Below, piece by piece: positions 34,197 to 45,200 of a stretch of DNA of 64,000 nucleotides. Both the position numbers and the translations under genes were made by a program. The stretch spans positions 1-64,000 of the forward strand of contig JABJKS010000059.1 of the NCBI GenBank assembly GCA_018660265.1, given 5' to 3'. Source of the stretch: Rhodospirillaceae bacterium. Its GTDB lineage: Bacteria; Pseudomonadota; Alphaproteobacteria; GCA-2731375. Every line of letters begins with the position of its first letter. Position 1 is the first letter of the stretch. Below the pieces are notes generated by a model that had not been told where the DNA came from, ran no database searches, and saw only the letters and a list, made by a program, of their open reading frames with translations.

Positions 34197-36227
34197 TCAG
34201 CCTTCCGGATGAAAGAAGTCATAAATTTTTTGTGCGACGGTTTTGGAAATACCACTGACGGTTTCCAGGTCCGTCAGACCGGCCGTCTCCACGGCCCGGG
34301 CAGAGCCGAAATGGTTCAACAGCGCGCGTTTTCGGCCAGGGCCGATGCCGGCAATACTGTCCAGGGCGGATTTGTCCATGCGCTTGGCCCGGCGCGCCCG
34401 GTGGGTGCCAATGGCAAAGCGATGCGCCTCATCCCGCAGGCGTTGGAGGAAATACAGCACGGCACTGCGCGGCGGCAATGAAATCACCGGTTTGTCGGGC
34501 AGATGCAGCTGCTCCAACCCCGCATTGCGATCCGGCCCTTTAGAGATGGCGGCAAGGGCGACGCCGGTGACGCCAAGATCTGCAAACACCTCTCGTACCG
34601 CCGTCAATTGCCCGATGCCGCCGTCAATCAGGACCAGATCGGGCCATTCACCGGCGACCCTGGCATTTTCGCTGCTGCTTGTAGCCGCTTCGCCTTCTTC
34701 GCTCCCTTCAGCCGCCTCTGCAGCAGCCTGGGCCTTTAATAACCGGGCAAAGCGGCGGTGCAGGACTTCCCGCATCATGCCATAATCATCACCGGGGGTT
34801 ATGCTCTCATCCTTGATATTGAATTTACGATAGGCGTTCTTCTGCATCCCTTCGGGACCGGCGACAATCATGGCACCAATGGCGTCTGTCCCCATGATAT
34901 GGCTGTTGTCATAGACTTCGATCCGATTTGGTGGGCTGTCCAGGGCGAACAAATCGGCGATATCCTCCAACAGACGCCGTTGCGAGGCGTTTTCAGCCAG
35001 CCGTCGGGCCAGGGCTTCGCGTGCATTGGTCTGGGCATGGTTGACCAGTTCCCGCCGCTGGCCCTGTTTGGGGCAATGCAGGCGCACTTTGCGATCCGCC
35101 TTGACGCTTAACGCTTCGGCGATCAACGCATGGTTCTCCGGCCATGTGTTGAGAAGGATTTCTTTTGGCGGCGGCTTGTCGTCGTAGAACTGACCCAGAA
35201 ATGCGCTCAAAACTTCTTCCGGCGTTGTTTCCCGGCCATGGCTTGGGAAATAGGCCCGGTTGCCCCAATTCTGCCCTGCCCGGAAGAAGAACACCTGAAT
35301 ACAGCTTTGCCCCCCTTCCATATGTATGGCGACAATATCGGCTTCCCCAACGCTGGCCACATTGATGCCTTGATGGGCCTGGACGTGGGCCAGGGCGCGA
35401 AGCCGGTCCCGATATACGGCAGCCGTCTCGAAAGCCAAATCGGCGCTGGCGGCCTCCATACGCTGGGACAGGCCGTGTTGTACCTCGCGGCTGCGCCCGG
35501 ACAGGAAATCCCGCGCCTCTTTGACCAGTTCGCTATAGGCGTCGGCGTCGATGCGGCCCACACAAGGGCCGGCGCAACGGCGAATTTGATACTGCAGACA
35601 AGGCCGGGTACGGGCAGCAAATATACTGTCGGAGCAGGAGCGGAGGGGAAAAGCCTTTTGCAGGGTATTCAGCGTACGATTGACAGAGGAGGCCGAGGCG
35701 AAGGGCCCGAAATATTCCCCCTTGCGGTTTCGTGCGCCACGGTGTTTGGCCAGTTGCGGCCATTCGTGGTCCCCGGTGATGATGATAAAGGGGAAAGATT
35801 TATCGTCCCGCAACAAAATATTGTAGCGGGGCCGAAGGCGCTTGATCAGATTGGATTCAAGCAGCAGCGCCTCAACTTCCGTGTGCGTTGTGACCACTTC
35901 CATGGCGCGGGTTTCGGCAATCATACGCAGGGTGCGTGTGTTTAAACCAGCCGGTTGGGCATAGTTGCGTACCCGGTTTTTCAGGTTCTTGGCCTTACCC
36001 ACGTAAAGGACTTCGCCATCCCGGGCCAGCATACGATAAACCCCCGGCGCGCCGGGCATTGTCTCCAACGCCTTGCGGATGGCATCCCGGCCATGCCCGA
36101 TGTCCAGACCGCCGTTGTCGACGTTGTCGACGCCGTCGACCGGACGGTCATCGGGGGGGAGTTCCGGTGGTTGTACAGTGGGTTTGTCGGCCTTTGCCAT
36201 GGTGCTATTTTCCGTGCCTTTTTCCAT
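34197..36227 (-). CDS. uvrC: Excinuclease ABC subunit C
   Basis: A 676-residue UvrC. The N-terminal GIY-YIG nuclease ([21 protein letters not shown]) is followed by a UVR motif, the C-terminal endonuclease with the RNase-H-like fold ([19 protein letters not shown]) and a terminal helix-hairpin-helix pair. It makes both incisions around UvrB-bound lesions. About 50 acidic and proline-rich residues precede the nuclease. A start at 36200 is also possible. It is the first gene of the Moco-containing operon. A low-complexity alanine/glutamate insert lies near the middle. Confidence 0.96.
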   Translation of the reverse strand: MEKGTENSTMAKADKPTVQPPELPPDDRPVDGVDNVDNGGLDIGHGRDAIRKALETMPGAPGVYRMLARDGEVLYVGKAKNLKNRVRNYAQPAGLNTRTLRMIAETRAMEVVTTHTEVEALLLESNLIKRLRPRYNILLRDDKSFPFIIITGDHEWPQLAKHRGARNRKGEYFGPFASASSVNRTLNTLQKAFPLRSCSDSIFAARTRPCLQYQIRRCAGPCVGRIDADAYSELVKEARDFLSGRSREVQHGLSQRMEAASADLAFETAAVYRDRLRALAHVQAHQGINVASVGEADIVAIHMEGGQSCIQVFFFRAGQNWGNRAYFPSHGRETTPEEVLSAFLGQFYDDKPPPKEILLNTWPENHALIAEALSVKADRKVRLHCPKQGQRRELVNHAQTNAREALARRLAENASQRRLLEDIADLFALDSPPNRIEVYDNSHIMGTDAIGAMIVAGPEGMQKNAYRKFNIKDESITPGDDYGMMREVLHRRFARLLKAQAAAEAAEGSEEGEAATSSSENARVAGEWPDLVLIDGGIGQLTAVREVFADLGVTGVALAAISKGPDRNAGLEQLHLPDKPVISLPPRSAVLYFLQRLRDEAHRFAIGTHRARRAKRMDKSALDSIAGIGPGRKRALLNHFGSARAVETAGLTDLETVSGISKTVAQKIYDFFHPEG

Positions 36228-36602
36228 TCGTCAATGGCGGATTGGCATAACAATACAGGTTTACAGCCAATCTCCACCTCCTATCCACCTTTTCTGTGGA
36301 TAAGCATGTGGGGAAGCCGCTCCAGGCGGTATCAATATGGCGGAATCCCGCCTATTCGCCCGCTTTGCCTAAAAAATAGGCAAATTCGTAACGCATTGAA
36401 ATTAAACACAAAAAATAAAGACCCGTGGATTAGCCCCGGTGTATATCTTTAAAGTAAGGCAAACCCTACCAAAACCTCAACGATGTCAATGGCCTGTGCA
36501 CAAAGAACCATGTTTGGCGCGGATTTTAACCATTGGCAGGCAAGTCAAGGGATGTATCGCCGCCATATTTGCACAATATCCGATGGAGCGCCGGACCAAT
36601 TG
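36228..36602. other. Intergenic region upstream of uvrC with DnaA-box-like sites
   Basis: This 375-base stretch has no convincing gene. It should hold the uvrC promoter. TGTGGATAA at 36295-36303 is an exact consensus DnaA box on the minus strand, and CTATCCACC at 36281-36289 is a weaker inverted match. The middle (about 36360-36420) is AT-rich. No array of boxes is seen, so it is not called an origin. Confidence 0.5.
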
Positions 36603-37661
36603 TCATGCAATTGATGCAAGTAAAAAAGCCGGTGGACGTAGAATATCCGCGCTCTGCTTCGCGGCTGTTGGGGGGCTCTCTTTCAGCGCGTGGGATTTAG
36701 GCATTCCGGATATGCCATGATAAAGCGAAAATATATAAACTAAGTAGGCGGCAGTTAAAAAGGCACCATAGCGGCGCGAGATCGGACGGCCGCGTAAGAC
36801 AAATGGGGTTATCAGAATTGCCGCCGATACCATAATCCATAAATCATAGCTGGTAATTTGGGCTGATATGGGAATTTCCGCGACCATTGAGGTGATCCCC
36901 ATGATGCCGAGAATATTAAACAGGTTGGAGCCAATGACATTGCCGATGGCGACGTCACCATGACGGCGAATGGCGGCAACCAGGGAAGTCGCCAGCTCCG
37001 GCAACGAGGTTCCCAGGGCAACCAGCGAAAGACCGATGGTCGCTTCCGATACGCCGGCGGCCAGGGCCATGTCCATGGCGCCATGGATCAACAAATCGCC
37101 ACCGGTCACCAAGCCGGCGATGCCCACTATGATAAAGCCGAAGGACAGCCAAATAGAATGGGGACGGGTCGCGATACCCTCAATTTCATCGACAATAGCT
37201 TCTGCCGTGGCTTCGTTTTCCTCCCGCCCGGAAAAGTATGACCAGGTCAGATAGCCGCACAGCAAAGACGTCATGATGGCACCTTGCCAGTTCAGTATCT
37301 GCCCGCTTAGACACAGGGCGGCAAACCCAATGGTCACCGCGAACATAATGGCCCCGTCCCGGCGGATCGCCTCAACATTGCAGGCAATGGGAAAAATTAT
37401 GGCAGGCAGGCCAAGGACAAGCAGAATATTCGCGATGTTGGAGCCGACCACATTGCCAATGGCAATTTGCGGCGATCCGTTTAAGACCGCATCCAGGCTG
37501 ACTACCAATTCCGGTGAGGAGGTGCCAAAGGCCACCACAGTCAGGCCAATGACCAGGGGCGGAACTTCCAGCCGTTGCGCCAATGTCACGGCACCCCGGA
37601 CAAGAACATCGCCACCGATTAGTAGCAGCACAAGGCCGCCGGCAACCATTAGATAGGTCAT
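36603..37661 (-). CDS. Calcium/sodium antiporter (CaCA family)
   Basis: About 352 residues with two inverted halves of five helices each. Each half bears an alpha-repeat: VVAFGTSSPELVVSL...GNVVGSNIANI, and LVALGTSLPELATSL...GNVIGSNLFNI. These form the ion-binding core of YrbG-type Ca2+(K+)/Na+ exchangers. The start MTYLMVAGG at 37661 is chosen. The longer frame to 37811 translates a repeat-like His/Tyr-rich stretch and is not family-like. It is divergent from the HAD gene. Confidence 0.92.
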   Translation of the reverse strand: MTYLMVAGGLVLLLIGGDVLVRGAVTLAQRLEVPPLVIGLTVVAFGTSSPELVVSLDAVLNGSPQIAIGNVVGSNIANILLVLGLPAIIFPIACNVEAIRRDGAIMFAVTIGFAALCLSGQILNWQGAIMTSLLCGYLTWSYFSGREENEATAEAIVDEIEGIATRPHSIWLSFGFIIVGIAGLVTGGDLLIHGAMDMALAAGVSEATIGLSLVALGTSLPELATSLVAAIRRHGDVAIGNVIGSNLFNILGIMGITSMVAEIPISAQITSYDLWIMVSAAILITPFVLRGRPISRRYGAFLTAAYLVYIFSLYHGISGMPKSHALKESPPTAAKQSADILRPPAFLLASIA

Positions 37662-38002
37662 GCTGCGACTACACCGCCGGTTGCCAAGTTCATAGTGATC
37701 ATAGTGATCATGGTATTCATGGGGTCCGATTGGAGCAAATATCGCAAGCCGGTCACGCGAAACATTGGACGCCTCGGAAATTAGGGAATGCGCCCACCGG
37801 GTCGCGTGCAAGCTCTATATAGAGGTCTAAGGCACAGCTTTGAAGAGGTTATTCGCCACAAATGCTGTTCGTTCTGCCGTATTGTCAAAATATGCGCAGG
37901 GGGATATGCATGCAGACAGCATTGCCGTCACAGTGTCGCCACATTACTGCCCCATTGCTGCCCGGGGCGGTGTCCACAAATTTTCACGTATTTGGGTTCT
38001 TC
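37662..38002. other. Divergent intergenic region between antiporter and HAD genes
   Basis: This 341-base stretch carries two head-to-tail CATAGTGAT copies and a partial third (37691-37717) near the antiporter start. It must contain promoters for both genes, but I cannot assign them. Open frames extending both genes into it are not conserved-looking. Confidence 0.5.
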
Positions 38003-38896
38003 ATGAGCATCACAATTATCAACGGTTTGGCGGAGCTGGCCGACCAATATGATCTTTTCATCTTTGATCTATGGGGCGTGGTCCATGATGGGGTCGCAGC
38101 CTACCCCAATGCCGCTGATTGTCTGCAACGCCTGCGTCAAGGGGGCGGACGGGTTGTCTTGCTTTCCAATGCGCCGCGGCCCAGTGCATCAGTGGCGCAG
38201 CATCTGGCGGAACTTGGTGTTTCCAAAGACTTGTACGATTGGCTGTTGACCTCTGGTGAGGCGACGGCAAATGCAATCGCTGCCACGGCCTCGGGCTCGG
38301 GCGGTACGGCGCGCCCGGCTTATTATCATCTGGGCCCCGAACGCAACCGTCCCACCCTGGAAGCCTGCGGTGGCCGTGAAGTGGCAATTGATGCTGCCGA
38401 GATGATCATTTGTACCGGATTTTTCGATGATGAAACCGAAACAGCGGAAGACTATCGGGACTTTTTGACAGCGGCTGCGGCGCGTGGCCTACCCCTGATT
38501 TGCGCCAATCCGGATGTTGTGGTTATGCGCGGCGAACAGATGATCCCATGTGCTGGTGCCCTGGCCGCGCTTTATGAACAGTTAGGCGGCACTGTACAGC
38601 GCTACGGTAAGCCATTTCCTGCCATATTCGATCTGTTATTTGCCGAGACGCCGCATATCCCACGGCATCGCGCCGTGATGGTCGGTGACGGCCTGCCAAC
38701 GGATATTCGGGGTGCCCGTCGGGCCGGTATTAATGCCATATGGATTGCCGGCGGAATTCATGCGACCGATTTGGCGCTTGGCCCGAATGGGGAGTTGGAG
38801 GCAGAGAAAGTGCACAGTGTCGCCGAACAAGCGGACGAACAACCCCTGGCAATTATGCCGTGGCTACAATGGTCTTCGGAGATCAGGCAACGATAA
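38003..38896 (+). CDS. HAD superfamily hydrolase, subfamily IIA-like (TIGR01459 type)
   Basis: A 297-residue HAD-fold phosphatase-like protein of the class seen in alphaproteobacteria. Motif I reads FIFDLWGVVHDG, where the usual DxDGTL second Asp is replaced by Trp (D-L-W-G). Motif II is VLLSNAPRP, and motif IV lies in MVGDGLPTDIRGARRAGI. The cap is of the C2 (NagD) type. Loss of the acid/base Asp implies altered or absent phosphatase activity. It is convergent with cheZ with a five-base gap. ATG 38003 is the family start. Confidence 0.87.
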   Translation: MSITIINGLAELADQYDLFIFDLWGVVHDGVAAYPNAADCLQRLRQGGGRVVLLSNAPRPSASVAQHLAELGVSKDLYDWLLTSGEATANAIAATASGSGGTARPAYYHLGPERNRPTLEACGGREVAIDAAEMIICTGFFDDETETAEDYRDFLTAAAARGLPLICANPDVVVMRGEQMIPCAGALAALYEQLGGTVQRYGKPFPAIFDLLFAETPHIPRHRAVMVGDGLPTDIRGARRAGINAIWIAGGIHATDLALGPNGELEAEKVHSVAEQADEQPLAIMPWLQWSSEIRQR

Positions 38897-38901
38897 CAAT
38901 G

Positions 38902-39972
38902 TTAGTCGAACATTGCGTCGATATCGTCCTGTGACGCTTCTTTGCCCATATCAGCCGTCAACGGCACGATATCATCCAGCTCTGGCTGATCATCATCCGC
39001 AGCAACATCTGGGGCAACATCTGGCGCGTCAGCTTCAATAGCTGCCGCTTTGGGTTCGGGTTTGCCGGCTGCTTCAACTTCAATCTTTGGCTTTGGCTCT
39101 GGTTCCGCCGTTACGGCATCATCGACGCTGTCAAACATCGCATCAATATCGTCCTGATCGACGTCCGCCCCAGGCTCGGCTTTATCTTCGCTACCGTTTA
39201 AGTCGGTATCGTTTAACTCGACACCATTTTTCGTGCCGGTATCTGTGTCCGGTGCAGGCATTTCCTCTGAAACGCTCTCGACCGCAATACTTTCAACAGG
39301 CGCTTCCGCAGTTACGTCGCCTGACAGAAGTTCGTCGATCTCCGACTGTTCTATACCTTGACCATCAAGGGCGGGACCGTTCAAAAGATCCTGATCCGGC
39401 CTGTCATCGTCGGTATGCATACCAAACTGTTGGGCATCGCCCTCCGCATCGACGATGTCCGGACCCCAAGCGTCCTGCAGGCCGTGTAGCCGTTCTTCAA
39501 TATAAGTCAGCGTGGCAACAACCTTGTTAATGCGCTGGCCGGTAATATCCTGGAAAGAACAGGCTTCGAATATCCGCATACAGGCATCATTGACGACGTC
39601 ACCGTATTCATCCGTAGCCTGGTCGGCGGCCATGATTTCCTCCGCCGCGTCCATGATCGTGCCTGTTGCCTCTTCCGTCGACGCGACAATGGCGTCCAGC
39701 TCCAAACCGGCACGAGGCAGCTTTTCCTGCTTAAGGTCGTTCGGTCGCAGCTCTGCGATTTCGCCACGTGCGCGATCAATATAGCTTGAAAGACCCCGAA
39801 ACTCGGAATACAGCGTGGTATCAATGGAATTGAAATATCGCTGCATAGTCCCCAGCAAGACTTCTGTAACGCCCGCGATATCGCCGAGCGTTACCGCGGT
39901 CGCGCGGTTGGTGCGCAGGTGATCGACCAATTGCTCGATCCCAACACTAACCTCTTCCGTATCCATCAACAC
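38902..39972 (-). CDS. cheZ: Chemotaxis phosphatase CheZ with three CheY-docking-like peptides
   Basis: A 356-residue CheZ. The helical-bundle region is about 15-165 and carries the catalytic FQDITGQ motif (Asp142 and Gln146 correspond to the E. coli Asp143/Gln147). An acidic, proline- and alanine-rich tail of about 190 residues follows. Besides the expected C-terminal CheY-binding peptide (347-356, SQDDIDAMFD), two internal copies lie at 208-217 (EQSEIDELLS) and 272-281 (DQDDIDAMFD). CheZ dephosphorylates CheY-P. cheY lies 58 bases upstream on the same strand, so they form a pair. Confidence 0.9.
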   Translation of the reverse strand: MLMDTEEVSVGIEQLVDHLRTNRATAVTLGDIAGVTEVLLGTMQRYFNSIDTTLYSEFRGLSSYIDRARGEIAELRPNDLKQEKLPRAGLELDAIVASTEEATGTIMDAAEEIMAADQATDEYGDVVNDACMRIFEACSFQDITGQRINKVVATLTYIEERLHGLQDAWGPDIVDAEGDAQQFGMHTDDDRPDQDLLNGPALDGQGIEQSEIDELLSGDVTAEAPVESIAVESVSEEMPAPDTDTGTKNGVELNDTDLNGSEDKAEPGADVDQDDIDAMFDSVDDAVTAEPEPKPKIEVEAAGKPEPKAAAIEADAPDVAPDVAADDDQPELDDIVPLTADMGKEASQDDIDAMFD

Positions 39973-40030
39973 AACTCCAAGAAACAGTTAGACGCCCAGA
40001 CAATGAAGGCCATGACAAAACGCAATCGGA

Positions 40031-40417
40031 TCAGAAATCACCGATGACAGATGTCATTTTGGTCTTCAGTGTCGCCGCGTTAAATGGCTTCACGATGTAG
40101 TTGTTGACCCCGGCTTTTTTCGCCGCAATGACGTTTTCAGTCTTGGATTCCGCCGTAATCATAATAAACGGCATTTCCTGCATCTTTTCGTCAGAACGAA
40201 TTTCCTTCAACAACTGGTAACCGGTCATCGGTTCCATATTCCAATCGGAAATCACCAGATTGTATTCCTTGCCACGCAGCTTTTGCAGCGCCGCCGCCCC
40301 GTCAGTTGCTTCATCGACGTTATTGAAGCCAAGTTGCTTCAATAGATTGCGGATAATTCGCAGCATCGTCTTGTAATCATCGACGATGAGGATAGTCATA
40401 TTCATATCGACAGCCAT
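40031..40417 (-). CDS. cheY: CheY-family chemotaxis response regulator
   Basis: A 128-residue single receiver domain. Phosphorylation site Asp58 (ISDWNM), metal-binding Asp13/Asp14, Thr88 (MITAES) and Lys110 (IVKPF) are all present. It has no output domain and so should act on the flagellar motor switch. ATG 40417 is chosen over the in-frame upstream Met at 40480. It is transcribed just before cheZ. The downstream switch complex and CheA are outside the window. Confidence 0.93.
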   Translation of the reverse strand: MAVDMNMTILIVDDYKTMLRIIRNLLKQLGFNNVDEATDGAAALQKLRGKEYNLVISDWNMEPMTGYQLLKEIRSDEKMQEMPFIMITAESKTENVIAAKKAGVNNYIVKPFNAATLKTKMTSVIGDF

Positions 40418-40686
40418 AGGTTCTGCCCCATTCGATCCAATTAAACAGTCAGCCAATTTGTTATGTTGCCTACAGGTCATTTGGACAGATTTCTGTCCCC
40501 CTCCCTCTGTGCAACGCGGACATATTGCGCGAGGCCACTGAATATTTGGTTAACATCGCCCAGATCGTATTCACGTTGTTTGAAACGCCAGCAACGTCTT
40601 CTTGATACTGTGTTCCATCTCTTGTCCCAGGTCCGATGCGGCGCTATATTTTGCCGTCAGTCCCCCTTCCTGCATTGCGGTAGATC

Positions 40687-41199
40687 ATGAACAATCCCAA
40701 GCCAAAGCCCGGCACAGACGCCAAATCAGCCATTCAGGCGACAAATATTTTCAAAGAATTACACGGCCATTTTATCGAAGATCTGGAAGTCGGCATGACC
40801 GATTTTTATTCCCGTACCATCACCGAAGCGGATATCGTCATGTTCGCCGGCATCACCGGTGATATGAACCCTGTGCACATGAACCGCGAATTTGCCGAAC
40901 AAACTCAATTCGGTGGTCCCATAGCCCACGGCATGTTGACGGCCAGTCTGATTTCCACCGTGGTGGGGACCAAGCTGCCGGGGCCAGGCGCAATCTATAT
41001 GTCCCAGAACATCCGCTTCACCGCACCGGTCAGGGCGGGTGACACAATTACGGCGGTGGCCACGGTCACGGATGTGAATGTGGAAAAGCGTCGTTGCGCG
41101 CTGGAGACCATTTGCGTTCGCGGCGATGAGGTTGTGGTCAAGGGCGATGCCTTGTTGTTGGTGCCGACGCGCAAGACTTTCGAAAATTCAGGGGATTAG
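40687..41199 (+). CDS. MaoC-like (R)-specific enoyl-CoA hydratase
   Basis: A 170-residue hot-dog-fold protein. The hydratase catalytic motif ITGDMNPVHMN (Asp and His) is intact, followed by GGPIAHGML. It resembles PhaJ, which supplies (R)-3-hydroxyacyl-CoA from beta-oxidation enoyl-CoA. The first 25 residues (PKPKPGTDAKSA) are a polar extension. It is divergent from cheY and 40 bases upstream of ribF. It could also belong to other acyl-CoA pathways in the window. Confidence 0.9.
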   Translation: MNNPKPKPGTDAKSAIQATNIFKELHGHFIEDLEVGMTDFYSRTITEADIVMFAGITGDMNPVHMNREFAEQTQFGGPIAHGMLTASLISTVVGTKLPGPGAIYMSQNIRFTAPVRAGDTITAVATVTDVNVEKRRCALETICVRGDEVVVKGDALLLVPTRKTFENSGD

Positions 41200-41239
41200 C
41201 CAGTTGCTTCAGATCGTTTGAGGTCCAATACTCCTGATC

Positions 41240-42217
41240 ATGCGTATTATTCGTCACATCCAGGATATTCCTGCGGAACTGCGCGGCGGCGCGGTCGCCG
41301 TGGGCAATTTCGACGGTATGCACCGGGGCCACCAGGCCTTGATCCGTCAATGCCGGGCCAGGGCTGATCGTGTCGATGGCCCGGCTGTTGCCTTGACCTT
41401 CGAGCCACACCCCCGGACATTGTTTCAGGCCGATGCCCCGCCCTTTCGTCTGACGCCGTTTCGTTCCAAGGCGCGCCTGTTGTCGGACCTGGGCGTCAAT
41501 TGTCTGACCAGCCTGCGCTTCAACAAAGCGATCAGTCTACAGCCGGCCGAGGATTTTATCCGGACTGTGCTGGTTGAGGGGCTGGGTGCGCGGCATGTGA
41601 TTGTCGGCTATGACTTTGTCTTCGGTCACCGCCGGGCCGGCAATGCCGCCATGTTGCAGGCGTTCGGCGACCAGCATGATTTTGCTGTGTCCGTGCTTGA
41701 ACCTGTCACCCATGACGATGACGTCTGTTCATCAACCATTATTCGGGTGGATCTGGAAACCGGCCGTTGCCGCCGGGCCGCGGAATTACTGGGCCATTGG
41801 TGGGAGGTTGAGGGACGGGTCCGCGGCGGCGAGCGGCGCGGCCGCTTATTGGGCTTCCCAACGGCGAACCTGCATCTTCGTGACACCGCGTTGCGGCCGG
41901 CGCTGGGGGTTTATGCCATTCGCTTCGGTCTGAAAGAAAATGGTGCAACCAAATGGTATCCCGGCGTCGCCAACCTGGGCAACCGGCCGACGTTTGACGG
42001 CAAGGGCATTACCTTGGAATCTCATTTATTTGACTTCGATGCTGATATTTATGGTCGCCACGGACGGGTCGCCTTCATCGAACATTTGCGCCCGGAAATA
42101 AAATTCGATGGCCTTGACGCTATCAAGGCGCAGATCGCCCTTGATGGCGAAAAGGCCCGCAATATATTGGCCGATCCCGCAAACGCGCAGGATTTGTTTG
42201 AAATTGGACGGCCCTGA
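41240..42217 (+). CDS. ribF: Bifunctional riboflavin kinase/FAD synthetase
   Basis: A 325-residue RibF. The N-terminal nucleotidyltransferase domain has VAVGNFDGMHRGH near residue 20 and the SSTIIR motif. The C-terminal riboflavin kinase domain has LLGFPTANL and GVANLGNRPTF. It makes FMN and then FAD, which is needed by several flavoproteins in the window. No FMN riboswitch is apparent upstream. Confidence 0.96.
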   Translation: MRIIRHIQDIPAELRGGAVAVGNFDGMHRGHQALIRQCRARADRVDGPAVALTFEPHPRTLFQADAPPFRLTPFRSKARLLSDLGVNCLTSLRFNKAISLQPAEDFIRTVLVEGLGARHVIVGYDFVFGHRRAGNAAMLQAFGDQHDFAVSVLEPVTHDDDVCSSTIIRVDLETGRCRRAAELLGHWWEVEGRVRGGERRGRLLGFPTANLHLRDTALRPALGVYAIRFGLKENGATKWYPGVANLGNRPTFDGKGITLESHLFDFDADIYGRHGRVAFIEHLRPEIKFDGLDAIKAQIALDGEKARNILADPANAQDLFEIGRP

Positions 42218-42264
42218 AGAATGCTATAGTGATTTTTTCTATCTAACACTAAATGGGGAACACC

Positions 42265-45200
42265 ATGACAATTGCCGCTGTAACACTTGATGATAAGTAC
42301 GAACAGGAACAAGGTCGGGTGTTTATGACCGGAATGCAGGCCCTGGTGCGCCTGCCGATGTTGCAGCGTCAACGCGATGTGGCGGCGGGTTTAAATACGG
42401 CGGGCTTTATCTCCGGCTATCGTGGTTCTCCCATTGGTGGTTATGATGCGGCACTTTGGTCAGCCTCACGCTTTCTCGAACGCAGCCATATCAAGTTCCA
42501 ACCAGGTCTGAACGAGGATCTGGCCCTGACCGCCGTTTGGGGCACGCAACAGGTCAACCTGTGGGCCGGCGGTAAATATGATGGCGTCTTTGGCATCTGG
42601 TACGGCAAAGGCCCCGGCGTAGACCGCAGTGGCGACGCCATCAAGCATTTGAACTATGACGGTACTGCGAAATATGGCGGCGTCTTAATGATTGCCGGCG
42701 ATGACCACGGTGCCAAATCATCAACCCTGCCACATCAGAGCGAGCCTGCGTTCATGGCCGCCGCCGTGCCGATATTTCATCCTGCAGGCGTTCAGGAATA
42801 TCTTGATCTGGGCTTGCACGGGTTTGCCATGTCCCGCTTTTCGGGCTGTGCCGTCGGCTTCAAGGCGGTCGGCGAGACCGTGGAAAGTTCCGCCTCCGTC
42901 ACCGTCGATCCAAATGCTGTGGAGATAGCCAAGACGATCGATTTCGATATGCCCGGCGACGGCCTGAACCTGCGTTATCCTGACGATATTATGGAGAAGG
43001 AAAGCCGCCTTCTGCAATACAAGCTGCCCGCCGCCCAGGCCTACGCCCGTGCCAATCGCCTGGACAAAGTGATCTTTGACAGCCCGCGTCCGCGTTTGGG
43101 CATTGTCACCACGGGCAAATCCTATCTGGATGTGCGTCAGGCTTTCGACGAACTGGGTCTGACGGCGGAAATGATCGCGGATATGGGTATCCGCCTCTAC
43201 AAAGTCGCCATGACCTGGCCGTTGGAACCGCAAGGCGCTTTGGAATTCGCCAAGGACCTGGAAGAGATCCTGGTGATTGAGGAAAAACGTCCGATCCTGG
43301 AAGATCAATTGCGCACGTTGCTGTATGGCCAGCCCGGCGCACCGCGCCGCATCGTCGGTAAAAAGGACGAGGCGAATAATCCCCTGTTGCCCCAGACTGG
43401 CGAGCTGACCCCCGGCCAGGTGGCCCAAACCATCGTTGGACGGCTGAAAAAATACAGTGACATGCCTGATTTTGATCAGCGCCTGGCCCGCATCGAACAG
43501 ATTGAGACCGGTGCCAAGGGTTCGCCGCCAACAATTCTACGTACGCCGTATTTCTGCTCCGGCTGCCCGCACAATACCTCGACCAAGGTGCCGAGTGGCA
43601 GCCGCGCTCTGGCCGGTATCGGCTGTCACGGCATGTCTTTGTGGATGCCCGATCGCAATACCCAGACCATTACGCACATGGGTGCTGAAGGGGTGAACTG
43701 GATCGGCCAGGCACCTTTCACCAAAACGGATCATGTCTTCCAAAACCTTGGTGACGGCACCTATTATCATTCCGGGCTGTTGGCCTTACGCGCGGCAGTC
43801 GATGCGGGCGTCAATATTACCTACAAAATTCTGTTCAACGATGCGGTGGCGATGACGGGCGGGCAGCCGGTCGTCAATGCTGAAGACAGTAAACTGACCC
43901 CGGACGAGATCAGCCGGCAGGTCCATGCCGAAGGGGTGACCAAGATCGCTCTGGTGACGGACGAGCCGGATAAATATCCCATCGGCACCAACTGGGCCCC
44001 GGGCGTTACCATTCATCATCGCGATGACCTGGATATGGTACAGCGGGACCTGCGGACGACGGCGGGTTGTACGGTTATGATTTACGACCAAACCTGTGCC
44101 GCGGAGAAACGCCGGCGGCGCAAGCGGGGGCTGTTCCCCGATCCCGCCAAGCGGGCCTTTATCAATGACCTGGTGTGCGAAGCCTGCGGCGATTGCTCGG
44201 TTGCTTCGAACTGTGTTTCCGTGTTGCCGAAGGAGACGGAATGGGGCCGCAAGCGGCAGATCGACCAATCCAACTGCAACAAGGATTATTCCTGCGTCAA
44301 CGGCTTTTGCCCCAGCTTTGTCACGGTCCATGGCGGCGATGTGCGCAAGGCGAAAAAGCAGCAAGCCGCAGGTGCTGGCGGCAACCAGTGGGATGAATTG
44401 TTTGCCAAGTTACCGACGCCGGAGCTGCCGTCGTCCGCCGAACCTTATGGCATTCTGATCACAGGCATCGGCGGCACCGGTGTGGTCACCGTTTCCGCCC
44501 TGTTGGGCATGGCGGCACACCTTGAAGGTAAAGGTGTCTCGGCCCTGGATATGGCTGGACTGGCGCAAAAGAACGGCGCTGTTACTTCCCACATTCGCAT
44601 CGCCGATAACCCGGATGATTTATATGCAGTGCGCATTGCCACCGGTGGGTCGAAGCTGATCCTGGGTTGCGACATTGTCGTCGCTGCAGGTGAAAACGTG
44701 CTTTCCACCATCAACGAAGGGGTCACGGCGGCTGTGGTCAACAGCCATGTGGTGCCCACGGCTCAGTTCCTTGAGGATCAGAATATGTCCATGGCCGGCG
44801 ACGGTCTGATGGAACAATTGCAGGGCGCGATGGGCAAGGATTTCAGCCATTTCCTCAACGCAACCAAGTTGGCGACGGCGTTGATGGGGGACTCCATCGC
44901 GGCCAACCTGTTCCTGTTGGGCGCGGCTTATCAAAAAGGCTATCTACCCCTGTCTTTGGAAGCCATCGAAGGTGCCATTGAAATCAATGGCGTCGCGGTT
45001 GAGGCCAACAAGCAGACCTTTTCCTGGGGCCGTCTGGCAGCCTACGATCTGGCGGCGGTTGAAACCATTGCCGCACCCCTGGTCACGGGGCAGGCGACGA
45101 CGGCAGAGGGCTTAAGCCTGGAACAGCAAATTGACAAGCGTGTGGCCTATCTGACGGATTATCAGGATGCCGCCTATGCCGCCCGTTACCGTGCCATGGT

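Noticed and set aside
36281-36303. Replication origin
   Set aside because: Only one exact DnaA box and one weak one, with no box cluster or origin-linked genes nearby.
37661-37811. N-terminal extension of the antiporter (His/Tyr-rich)
   Set aside because: It translates the CATAGTGAT direct repeats and precedes the first helix by 50 non-family residues.
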